Shown one piece after another: positions 32,397-42,409 of a DNA stretch of 64,000 nt. The position numbers and the translations under genes were made by a program. Origin of the DNA: Schistocerca nitens (lineage: Eukaryota > Arthropoda > Insecta > Orthoptera > Acrididae); assembly GCF_023898315.1 (NCBI RefSeq), contig NC_064623.1, positions 16,071,140-16,135,139 on the forward strand, written 5' to 3'. Position 1 is the stretch's first letter. Each line of letters begins with the position of its first letter. The notes beneath the pieces are model-generated. The model was not told the origin of the DNA, did no database searches, and saw nothing but the letters and a program-made list of their open reading frames with translations.

Positions 32397-35300
32397 CCCC
32401 GTGGAGGCCCGGGAAAAGAATAGGCCTCCGGTATGTTCTGCCAGTCGTAAAAGGCGACGAAAAGAACAAACCACTAATAGGGCTAACCCCCCTTTTTAGT
32501 GTGATTACTTGGTTCAGGACAGAACTAAAGAAGCCTCGGACAAGCGCCGTCATGGTCGGGGACGACGCTTGAACCCTATGCCCGCCCACAATGGTAACGA
32601 CACTGCTAGCCAACTGGAAAATGATTTAAATCCAAATAGAGGTGTTTTGCAGGATATGCTTCCTGCAACCACCCTAGAAGGAAAACAAAGACAGAGGATG
32701 AGATGGTCAGATGAAGTTAATCGACACCTCATGTTCTGTTATTACCAAGTAACAAACCTAGGAACCAACACAACTGGATACAGATCACAAGTACACACAA
32801 CATTTATTACCAGATACCCAGAATTAAAATTTTTAACAGAACAACGACTAGCTGATCAGATCCGTGTAATAATCAAAAATAACAGGATACCCCAGTCAGA
32901 ATTAGAAAACATCAAACAACAAGTACAACAAATACTAGAACAAAATAATGTGCAAGCAGAAGAAGAAGAAAATACAGTAATGGACTCAAACATCCCAGAG
33001 CAAACAAACAAAGAACAACACACATCAATTAACCAATCAGAGGAAAACGACATCTTAAGACAGCCACCAGAACAAGCACAAATAGAACACGAAGTCACAC
33101 ACATGTTAGATATAGAAGAAAAATTTCAGCTGACATATATAGAATACAAAGACACAAATACAGACATTAGACCATTCTTGCATAGACCACCAAATAACCC
33201 ACAAGTCCAAACAACAATAACAACTATCAACACAATCATACACAACAAAATAAATGAAAATACAACAATGGAAGAGTTACAACTACTGGTTTATGTAGGA
33301 GCACTCACTACACTAAATATACACACTAGGCAGAGATCAGAACCAACCAACACACAGAAGAAACCCACAAAACCAGCATGGCAACACAGGCTACAGATCA
33401 GAATAGAAAAACTGAGAAAAGACATCGGACAGCTAACACAATTTATAAGAAATGAAATATCAGACAAAAAACGAAAAAGGTTAGGTAAAATCTCACAACA
33501 AGTAGCAATAGAGCAATTAGATGAAAAGAAGCAGAAGTTACAAGCGTTGGCCAAACGACTTAGAAGATACAAAAAAAGTGAAAATAGAAGGAAACAAAAC
33601 CAAACATTCAACACAAACCAAAAGAAATTTTACCAGACAATAGATAACACACACATTAAAATAGGCAATCCACCAAACATAACAGACATGGAACACTTCT
33701 GGAGCAACATATGGTCAAACCCGGTACAACATAACAGGCATGCACGGTGGATACAAGCAGAAACAGACTCATACAAGATGATACCACAAATGCCTGAAGT
33801 GATAATTTTGCAACATGAAGTCACCCGAGCAATTAATTCTACGCACAATTGGAAAGCCCCTGGAAATGATAAAATAGCAAATTTCTGGCTAAAGAAGTTC
33901 ACCTCAACACATTCACATCTAACTAAATTATTTAACAGTTACATTGCAGACCCATACACATTCCCTGATACACTTACACATGGAATAACCTATCTGAAAC
34001 CTAAAGATCAAGCAGACACAGCAAACCCAGCTAAATATCGTCCCATAACATGCCTACCAACAATCTATAAAATATTAACTTCAGTCATTACACAGAAATT
34101 AATGACACATACAACAGAGAACAAAATTATAAATGAAGAACAAAAAGGCTGTTGCAAAGGAGCACGAGGATGTAAAGAGCAACTGATAATAGATGCAGAG
34201 GTGACATATCAAGCTAAAACTAAACAAAGGTCACTACACTACGCATACATTGATTACCAAAAAGCTTTTGATAGTGTACCCCACTCATGGTTACTACAGA
34301 TATTGGAAATATACAAAGTAGATCCTAAATTGATACAGTTCCTAAACATAGTTATGAAAAACTGGAAAACCACACTTAATATCCAAACAAACTCTAATAA
34401 TATCACATCACAGCCAATACAGATTAAGCGTGGAATATACCAAGGAGACTCATTAAGTCCTTTCTGGTTCTGCCTTGCTCTGAACCCACTATCCAACATG
34501 CTAAACAATACAAATTATGGATACAATATTACTGGAACATACCCACACAAAATCACACATTTGCTATACATGGATGATCTAAAACTACTGGCAGCAACCA
34601 ATCAACAACTCAACCAATTACTAAAGATAACAGAAGGATTCAGCAATGATATAAGTATGGCTTTTGGAACAGACAAATGTAAGAAAAATAGCATAGTGAA
34701 GGGAAAACACACTAAACAAGAAGATTACATATTGGATAACAGCGACTGCATAGAAGCGATGGAAAAAACAGATGCCTATAAATATCTCGGATACAGGCAA
34801 AAAATAGGAATAGATAATACAAATATTAAAGAAGAACTAAAAGAAAAATATAGACAAAGACTAACAAAAATACTGAAAACAGAATTGACAGCAAGAAACA
34901 AGACAAAAGCTATAAATACTTATGCCATACCAATATTGACCTACTCATTTGGAGTAGTGAAATGGAGTAACACAGACCTAGAAGCACTCAATACACTTAC
35001 ACGATCACAATGCCACAAATATAGAATACATCACATACATTCAGCAACAGAAAGATTCACATTAAGCAGAAAGGAAGGAGGAAGGGGATTTATCGACATA
35101 AAAAATCTACATTATGGACAGGTAGACAATTTAAGAAAATTCTTTCTAGAACGAGCAGAAACTAGCAAAATACACAAGGCAATCACTCATATAAATACAT
35201 CGGCTACACCACTGCAATTTCATAACCACTTCTACAACCCTTTAGATCACATAACATCAACAGATACGAAGAAAGTAAATTGGAAAAAGAAAACACTTCA

Positions 35301-36152
35301 TGGCAAGCACCCGTATCATCTAACACAGCCACACATCGATCAAGACGCATCCAACACATGGCTAAGAAAAGGTAATATATACAGTGAGACAGAAGGATTC
35401 ATGATTGCAATACAGGATCAAACAATAAACACCAGGTATTTCAGCAAGCATATTATTAAAGATCCCAATACCACAACAGATAAATGCAGACTTTGTAAAC
35501 AACAAATAGAAACAGTAGATCACATCACAGGTGGATGTACAATACTAGCAAATACAGAATACCCCAGAAGACATGACAATGTCGCAAAAATAATACATCA
35601 ACAGCTTGCCTTACAACATAAACTTATAAAACAACACGTTCCTACATACAAGTATGCACCACAAAATGTACTGGAGAATGATGAATACAAATTATACTGG
35701 AACAGAACCATTATAACAGATAAAACAACGCCACATAACAAACCTGACATCATACTCACCAATAAAAAGAAAAAATTAACACAACTAATCGAAATATCCA
35801 TACCCAATACAACAAATATACAAAAGAAAACAGGAGAAAAAATTGAAAAATACATCCAGCTGGCTGAGGAAGTCAAAGACATGTGGCATCAGGATAAAGT
35901 TGACATCATACCAATTATACTATCAACTACAGGAGTCATACCACACAATATCCACCAATACATCAATGCAATACAGCTACATCCAAACATATATATACAA
36001 TTACAGAAATCCGTAATTATTGATACATGTTCAATTACCCGAAAGTTCCTAAATGCAATATAACATGTACCGTACAGCAAAAAGGAAGTGACGCTTGATA
36101 AAGGTCCGCGTCACTCCATTCTTAACCAGACTTAACGTCTGAGAAAGTAAAG
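32397..36152 (+). mobile_element. R4/Dong-type non-LTR retrotransposon, apparently full length
   Basis: About 3.75 kb lying between TAA repeats. A roughly 180-bp 5' untranslated region (CCCCGTGGAGGCCCGGGAAA at its start) precedes one long open frame, and an 86-bp 3' untranslated region ends GAGAAAGTAAAG before TAATAATAA. Insertion into TAA repeats is known for Dong elements of the R4 clade. The frame has no stop or frameshift, so this copy could be recent. A truncated copy of the same element follows immediately. Confidence 0.85.
32578..36063 (+). CDS. R4/Dong-type reverse transcriptase with restriction-like endonuclease
   Basis: The first ATG in the open frame is 32578 and gives 1161 residues; the frame is open back to a stop at 32497-32499, with a TTG at 32509. 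The protein nicks its DNA target and reverse-transcribes its own RNA there. Residues 1-400 are basic, rich in Gln and Lys, with an early tryptophan-containing helical segment (RMRWSDEVNRHLMFCYYQV, about 40-58). The RT spans roughly 410-720 with HNWKAPGNDKIANF, the palm entry YIDYQKAFDSVPHSWL, IYQGDSLSPFWFCLALNPLS and the active site LLYMDDLKLLA (YMDD at 664-667). Near the end come a Cys-x2-Cys-x8-His-x4-Cys knuckle (970-987) and the PD-(D/E)xK nuclease core KPDIILT...QLIEISIPN (Asp 1057, Glu 1072). All catalytic residues I can see are present. Codon use is strongly A-rich, unlike the flanks. Confidence 0.88.
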   Translation: MPAHNGNDTASQLENDLNPNRGVLQDMLPATTLEGKQRQRMRWSDEVNRHLMFCYYQVTNLGTNTTGYRSQVHTTFITRYPELKFLTEQRLADQIRVIIKNNRIPQSELENIKQQVQQILEQNNVQAEEEENTVMDSNIPEQTNKEQHTSINQSEENDILRQPPEQAQIEHEVTHMLDIEEKFQLTYIEYKDTNTDIRPFLHRPPNNPQVQTTITTINTIIHNKINENTTMEELQLLVYVGALTTLNIHTRQRSEPTNTQKKPTKPAWQHRLQIRIEKLRKDIGQLTQFIRNEISDKKRKRLGKISQQVAIEQLDEKKQKLQALAKRLRRYKKSENRRKQNQTFNTNQKKFYQTIDNTHIKIGNPPNITDMEHFWSNIWSNPVQHNRHARWIQAETDSYKMIPQMPEVIILQHEVTRAINSTHNWKAPGNDKIANFWLKKFTSTHSHLTKLFNSYIADPYTFPDTLTHGITYLKPKDQADTANPAKYRPITCLPTIYKILTSVITQKLMTHTTENKIINEEQKGCCKGARGCKEQLIIDAEVTYQAKTKQRSLHYAYIDYQKAFDSVPHSWLLQILEIYKVDPKLIQFLNIVMKNWKTTLNIQTNSNNITSQPIQIKRGIYQGDSLSPFWFCLALNPLSNMLNNTNYGYNITGTYPHKITHLLYMDDLKLLAATNQQLNQLLKITEGFSNDISMAFGTDKCKKNSIVKGKHTKQEDYILDNSDCIEAMEKTDAYKYLGYRQKIGIDNTNIKEELKEKYRQRLTKILKTELTARNKTKAINTYAIPILTYSFGVVKWSNTDLEALNTLTRSQCHKYRIHHIHSATERFTLSRKEGGRGFIDIKNLHYGQVDNLRKFFLERAETSKIHKAITHINTSATPLQFHNHFYNPLDHITSTDTKKVNWKKKTLHGKHPYHLTQPHIDQDASNTWLRKGNIYSETEGFMIAIQDQTINTRYFSKHIIKDPNTTTDKCRLCKQQIETVDHITGGCTILANTEYPRRHDNVAKIIHQQLALQHKLIKQHVPTYKYAPQNVLENDEYKLYWNRTIITDKTTPHNKPDIILTNKKKKLTQLIEISIPNTTNIQKKTGEKIEKYIQLAEEVKDMWHQDKVDIIPIILSTTGVIPHNIHQYINAIQLHPNIYIQLQKSVIIDTCSITRKFLNAI

Positions 36153-37205
36153 ATAATAATAATAGACAATTTAAGAAAATTCTTTCTAGAACGAGCAGAA
36201 ACTAGCAAAATACACAAGGCAATCACTCATATAAATACATCGGCTACACCACTGCAATTTCATAACCACTTCTACAACCCTTTAGATCACATAACATCAA
36301 CAGATACGAAGAAAGTAAATTGGAAAAAGAAAACACTTCATGGCAAGCACCCGTATCATCTAACACAGCCACACATCGATCAAGACGCATCCAACACATG
36401 GCTAAGAAAAGGTAATATATACAGTGAGACAGAAGGATTCATGATTGCAATACAGGATCAAACAATAAACACCAGGTATTTCAGCAAGCATATTATTAAA
36501 GATCCCAATACCACAACAGATAAATGCAGACTTTGTAAACAACAAATAGAAACAGTAGATCACATCACAGGTGGATGTACAATACTAGCAAATACAGAAT
36601 ACCCCAGAAGACATGACAATGTCGCAAAAATAATACATCAACAGCTTGCCTTACAACATAAACTTATAAAACAACACGTTCCTACATACAAGTATGCACC
36701 ACAAAATGTACTGGAGAATGATGAATACAAATTATACTGGAACAGAACCATTATAACAGATAAAACAACGCCACATAACAAACCTGACATCATACTCACC
36801 AATAAAAAGAAAAAATTAACACAACTAATCGAAATATCCATACCCAATACAACAAATATACAAAAGAAAACAGGAGAAAAAATTGAAAAATACATCCAGC
36901 TGGCTGAGGAAGTCAAAGACATGTGGCATCAGGATAAAGTTGACATCATACCAATTATACTATCAACTACAGGAGTCATACCACACAATATCCGCCAATA
37001 CATCAATGCAATACAGCTACATCCAAACATATATATACAATTACAGAAATCCGTAATTATTGATACATGTTCAATTACCCGAAAGTTCCTAAATGCAATA
37101 TAACATGTACCGTACAGCAAAAAGGAAGTGACGCTTGATAAAGGTCCGCGTCACTCCATTCTTAACCAGACTTAACGTCTGAGAAAGTAAAGATAATAAT
37201 AATAA
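36153..37205 (+). mobile_element. second R4/Dong copy, 5'-truncated, tandem to the first
   Basis: After the first copy's 3' end and four TAA units, the sequence jumps at 36162-36165 into the element at a point equal to 35126 (ATAGACAATTTAAG here, GGTAGACAATTTAAG there) and then repeats it to the 3' end (37192), followed by TAA units and unrelated DNA. About 1.03 kb is duplicated with one visible difference, CCACC to CCGCC, near 36992. The junction shows a TAGACAAT overlap, of which TA could come from either side. Confidence 0.92.
36165..37103 (+). pseudogene. R4/Dong C-terminal protein fragment (second copy)
   Basis: Open from the junction codon GAC (36165) to the TAA at 37103, coding for the last 312 residues of the R4/Dong protein: the end of the thumb, the zinc knuckle (CRLCKQQIETVDHITGGC) and the PD-(D/E)xK nuclease. 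One change (His to Arg in NIHQYINAI, giving NIRQYINAI) separates it from the first copy. An internal ATG at 36441 could start a 220-aa piece, but there is no reason to think it is made. No RT domain. Confidence 0.85.
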
Positions 37206-38730
37206 TTTGCAGAACAAGTCTCTTTCATAAGACTGTCTGGCGGCTTAACCCGCAAGGTTCAGAGATTGCATTTAAGCTATAAACCTATATTTACTAGATC
37301 TCCTCTTACGCTAGTGAAGTGCTTATTCCTGCTCCACTTACAGTCAGTTGGCTCGTCTGGAACATACATTGTGTTGTGCCTTGATATCTCTACATCCCGC
37401 CAGTCATGTGCCATCGGCAATTCTGTTGTAAGGTGTACAAGTCACTTTTATTTTTGTACGTTGTCGATGTGCACATCAGAGAGAGCGAGCATGTTACGTT
37501 CCTGTAAACAATCTTTGGCCTTGTGGCACAGTCTTGCCTCTGCGCAATCTGACACTCTCTTAGTTGGAGTGTGGCGGGTGATGCACGTATTTAGTAGTGC
37601 TGTATTCACTTGTGATTGTATTTGTTAGATTGTAAAGGGCAGCAAGGCTGAATAACAGGTATATATTACGAAGCGAAAAGAATATACATTTTGAATGATG
37701 CTAGGATTATTCGAAGAGAGGAAGTTCGTAGAAATGATTATTGGGAGCTATGTAACTTTGTTCACTTGCTCAGAGCTGAGAGAAAGACCACCTCACTCCC
37801 CTGAGTCATGCATTAACATATCAGCTGATTAACCTGTTTGATTTTTATAGAAATTCTCTATTAACACTGTACCCACTTTAAATAATTGTTCACTTTGATA
37901 AGCGTAGTATTGTTCAGATCCACGTTATGTGTGAGGTTCTAGCGAAGTTTTACTCTGTCTTTTTGAATATGTACTTCAGTCTAAAATGGTTGTCCTGAAA
38001 TGTCATTTCTGAGGAATGGCTACTCTCCCCACCCCCAAATGTGGTATGCAACAGTTGAAAATATTATTTTGAAACAGAAATCTAGCTTAACCTCTGCGTG
38101 TTTGCTGTTACGCTTTCGAGAAATCTGCAACAGTGTTGTCAAGACTCCAGGTAAGTGGAAATTTTGATTACCGCCAGATAATTGTTTTGCTTCAGTTGCG
38201 GATTTAGTATAAAGAGAAGTTGCATTCAGACCAGTTACAGGTCAATTCAAATTAGGTTCTGTTTAGTCAAAGGTTATCATGCAAGTTTAAGCTGGAGAAC
38301 AGTTATAGAGTGGGAGGTACAGTTGGGCTAAATTTGTTCAAGAAACAGATATAATGGGGAGGTTACACTGTTTACAAATGCTCAGAGCTCATTCTGTGGC
38401 CTCGTATCCTCTTAAACCCTAGGGAATACATCTCTCATCAGCATTTACACTACAATATTCTGCTTTCACTCATTTTCATGCTCAATCGATCAAGTCCACC
38501 AGACTTTGTACCATCAGTGACTTGTGTTTCTTGGGCAGTCCTCCACTCCAGATAGGTTATGTGCAGCAGAGATACAGTCACTGTGGCGCTATGTGTCACG
38601 GCATCCAAGGTCATCGTGAAATGTTGTTACCCTGCCTTAAATTGCTCAACGTATTGCTTTATCTTGGAACTCTTCCATTTGGGCAGTGTTTGCATAGAAA
38701 AACAACAATATGGAAATTGTGAGACCGCCT
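37206..38730. other. no recognisable gene
   Basis: Contains a 120-codon frame (37266-37628) and smaller ones, without domains. Codon pattern and flanks do not support a gene. Confidence 0.4.
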
Positions 38731-39130
38731 TGATGCAAAACACATTGTTATTTGTTTACGTATTTATTCCAGAAACCAGTTTCGACGACAAATATCGCCA
38801 TCATCAGTGGGTTCTTTAAATATAAAACATGCAGAAAATACTATAGTTATACAAACACTGAAACATATTATTACGTTTTTACTGTTCGTTTTTTGAAATA
38901 TAGTTTTCTGTGGATATTTTCATATTACATTACTTATTGTACGTTATGGCATATTTTTAAGAGTTGTTGTCGCTGTTTGCGGCATATTTTCTGTGCTTTT
39001 TCTGTTACGTTTTTCTCAGCGTACATCATGTCATCTGCAACCGTGTGAGCGGCTGTTAGTAAACAAATACCAAAACGTGAACTTACGTATGTCAGCGCTA
39101 TATACTTGCTTGGGGTTGCAGTAGTGTCGT
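38731..39130 (-). repeat. end of an unclassified repeat with a CTGATGATGG...GAAAC hairpin
   Basis: The minus strand between 38810 and 38776 reads CCCACTGATGATGGCGATAT then TTGTCGTCGAAACTGG, where GGCGA can pair with TCGTC around a short loop. Similar CTGATGATGG...TGAAAC words occur in the foldback at 25796-27281. The boundaries of the repeat are not visible. Confidence 0.35.
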
Positions 39131-40315
39131 GGATACGAAACAGTACACACCAAAAATGTATACGTAGGTTATACAGTGAGTGAATTTTGTGGTTGTACCC
39201 TCAGAAATAGTAGTCGTCTGTAGCAGCTCACTACATATTGGAACAGTTCGTTGGAATCTCATGTTTCAGATGGCCTTATAAATGCTGGTCGTTGACAGGA
39301 GGTAAGAAGAGGTATGCCTTTGTGTTCTTATTAATTTTAAGTATAAAATAATTGGGGAACAGGGCGCATTAGAAAACCCAGCCATATAACTTCTTAACAT
39401 TTTGTGAAGTTAGAGGTTTCAACAGGAGGCAAGGACGACCTAGAAGTTGTGAAGATCTCTCACAGCTGATACAAACAGGCAGAGGGAAATTCTCGTTAGT
39501 GCCTTGTTAGAACTGATGCGTCGAGAATACTTTGGGACGAAAGGGTTCTATAAACTAACGAGATTACGGCTTGAGCTTGGCCAGAAACAGCCAGCTATGA
39601 CGCCAGTCCAGCGGGAACAGTTTTGGCCAGTCCAGAGCAGCGCAGTGCAAAGTGTTCTGCTCGAAAAAACCGTTTGTGGAAGGGAGGGCACTTTCTCTCA
39701 AGAGCGTGACCCTGGGACCGGACCATGGAGCGAAATCCCAACTCCTAAAAATTACAAGTCACGAGCACAGTGACCAATCTGGTTTAATAAGAAAGAGCAA
39801 GAAAACGGAAATGTGAGGAAGTCCTCTCGAAGTGAGACGGATGATCTGGAGGCAGTGTCCTTGACTCGTAATCAGAACGTCGCGGGTCCCGCGTTCGAAC
39901 CCCATCCCTGTTTACATTTTGAACAAAAATCATCAGCAACGGCGATCGAAGACTTCCTGCATAAGGTGTCACCCTTCCCCTGACAACGGTCTTGCCAAAG
40001 CGGACACAGGTTCAGGGCACTCTCTTGCTCTTGGAAACTGCCCCTAAAAGGCGGAAGAATCCGCGATGACCGACGGCGTGAGGATGCAGAACACAGTGTA
40101 AAACACTGCGCTACAGACACGTAACGTTTATGCACAACACACGTGGCCTGTAGTTGAAAAGGTGTCATCATGACCACTCGATTGCCAAAATATTCCGAAC
40201 TAGTACTCCATTCGGATATCTGGAAGAGGACTGCAAAGTGGAAAGTTACCATGAGAAAAAAATTGAATAAACAACAAATTGTAACCTTCTACGAGTCTGG
40301 GCGCAGAATTTCAGA
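39131..40315. other. no recognised gene; tRNA-like piece at 39840-39910
   Basis: On the plus strand 39845-39905 holds CTGGAGGCAGTGTCCTTGAC then GCGTTCGAACCCC, an A/B-box-like pair as in tRNA-derived repeats. Otherwise ORFs without domains. Confidence 0.35.
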
Positions 40316-40672
40316 AGTTTTATAGTGGTAGGGAAGCTAGAAAATCTGAAAAGGGAAATTCTCAGTCTAGACACAGTGGGGGTCAGTGAAGTGAAATGCA
40401 GAGAAGACAAGGATTTCTGTTCAGACGAGTAAAGGGTAATATCAATAGCAGCAGAAAATGGTATAAAGGGAGTAGGGTTCTTTATGAATAGGAAGGAAGG
40501 GCAGAGAGTGAGTTACTGTGAACAGTTCAGAGGTAGGGTTCTTCTCATCAGAATCGACAGCAAACCAACGCCGACAACGATACTTCACATATGCACGCCA
40601 ACGTTGCAAGTAGAAGATGGCAATACAGAGAAAGTATGAAGGAAGATTACGGTTAATGAAGTAAAAGTATCC
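40316..40672 (+). pseudogene. RTE endonuclease remnant, first part of old copy C
   Basis: With frame shifts the plus strand reads VGKLENLKREILSLDTVGVS, EVKCREDKDFCSDE, ENGIKGVGFFMNRKEGQRVS and RVLLIRIDSKPTPTTILHIC. These match the apurinic-type endonuclease of RTE elements (compare GRLENLKREMDRLKIDIVGI in copy B). The catalytic Glu of 'GISEVK' is kept. Stops after SDE and GKV. The region then breaks off and seems to resume at 42410. Confidence 0.7.
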
Positions 40673-42409
40673 ACGCAGTGGACACCAAATGAAAAAGCTA
40701 CTCCTTATGTTTCTGATCTAGACTGCCATAAAAAGGCGAAGGAACTGTTAATCAGACTCAGGGAGAAGTTGTAGTCTAATTCACAATCGATTTATTGATG
40801 TTAAACAAGACAAGACAACAAAATTATTAAAGAATCATCATACAAAAAAATATTTATTTAACAAAACCCTTACTAAAATGGGATCTATGGTGGACAAAGT
40901 GATCTGCTGGGGTTCGACACACGACACTAACCAGAACACTACTCGCTTTATCTCACTTCATACACGTGAATCCAGGTTATGGCATCAAACTACGCCATCA
41001 CCAAGCCTCTATATTCTACCGTACAAAAAAAAAGGAAAAATGCGGTTCGAAAGAACAGGGTGCTGAGAAATAGATATTATAGTCCTACGTCGCAGCAGCG
41101 AATACTTTACCATCCTACTCGTCAAGGTGGCATACTACGATGCGTCGGCGACTGAAGTCATGGACGGCGGAAATCTCTTGTTAAATGCGCGTTCCCGAAA
41201 AACGCAAGTAAGCGGTCTCGCGTTCGGTTAATTCAGAACGCAGGTACTTCCCTAAGAGCCTCTGAAACCCCGACGGATTCCAGTGTGCCCGTGGACCCGT
41301 CTGCTGGTCTGCCAAACCAATTTGACTCCGTGCCACGACTGTGCGTGTCAGAATACGTCAAATGTTTAGACGGCCGACTCAAGAGAAATAGGTACACCCA
41401 CGCGTCACTCGTTGTACCGTGATGATGTAAGCAGTACCTCTGACGCTTCAAAAGGTGATTGACACAGGCTCTAATTCGCGCCCTAGCAAAGGACACGTCT
41501 CACCGTTTAAGTAGAGTTCTTTACTAGCGAAGCGCCAGTACAAGAGACTTGTACAAGAGTGACGATCTCCCTTTCTCTGTATTGCTCCTCAGCTCGGTTC
41601 CAAAAGCACATTTCTCTTTTTTGACTTCCCCCAATTTCACACAAGTCCGTCACGAGCTGGAGCCCGGCATTCGAAGCTTGGTAATGGTCTTTGCACTACA
41701 AACCGATTTGACCAATCAAGTTAATTGGCAGAAAATGGAACAAAATTCAGCTTTGCAGCCTCTTTCCCACACGTTTTTTGTGTCTTTACCTAACACAATA
41801 CAGGGTGGAAGCACAGCCCTCCATAAACAGCTTGTTATCTCTCTTGTTGCGTCCATTTCTAAGTTTGCAGGGAACGGCCATAAAGTCGCTTTGACAAAAG
41901 ATGTTTTGAAGCAGTGTCTGCACGTCTGGGCGCCAGTTTTCCTGTACATGCACATTTGCACAACGTTTACTTTTCTTTTGGCGGCTTGCTCGCTAACAAG
42001 GCCTACAATGCGCTGTCAGCGACTTTTCGGTGCTAGGCCGTATACCTGGACGTTTGCCCCTGCCCGTGGCGCCAAGCTTAATGAGTCTCTGCATAATACG
42101 ACCGTGGCACGGGGCTATCTGGAAATATCTCCTCACCGTTCTCCAGAAGAAACGCGCTTTGTCGCAGCCACCAACGCCGTGCTTTTACTGCAGTCGTTTA
42201 AGTCGGCACCCTGTTCCTTTGAATGCAGGTAAAGCTTACCATATTTCTTTCCTTAGAGCACGCAAACAAGACCATAAACTGCTGCCCACCATTTCATCAC
42301 AATGTGCGAAGTCAAATCGCTGTAGATCATATTCCCTACACCAAATCAGAAGTGAGAGTGCCCTGCAATCTCTCAAGTATATGAGGATATTTAACGGGTA
42401 GTACAGTAC
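40673..42409. other. 1.7-kb insert of unknown nature between two halves of an RTE endonuclease
   Basis: The flanking RTE remnant is interrupted here. Inside is a 227-codon ORF (41549-42232, plus) starting MYKSDDLPFSVLLLSSVPKA with a hydrophobic patch (VFLYMHICTTFTFLLAACSL) and no domain I recognise. No inverted ends, LTR ends or target duplication could be fixed by eye. Confidence 0.4.

Noticed and set aside
32509..32577. Extension of the R4/Dong frame by 23 codons to a TTG start
   Set aside because: TTG is not a usual start in animals; the first ATG in the open frame is 32578.
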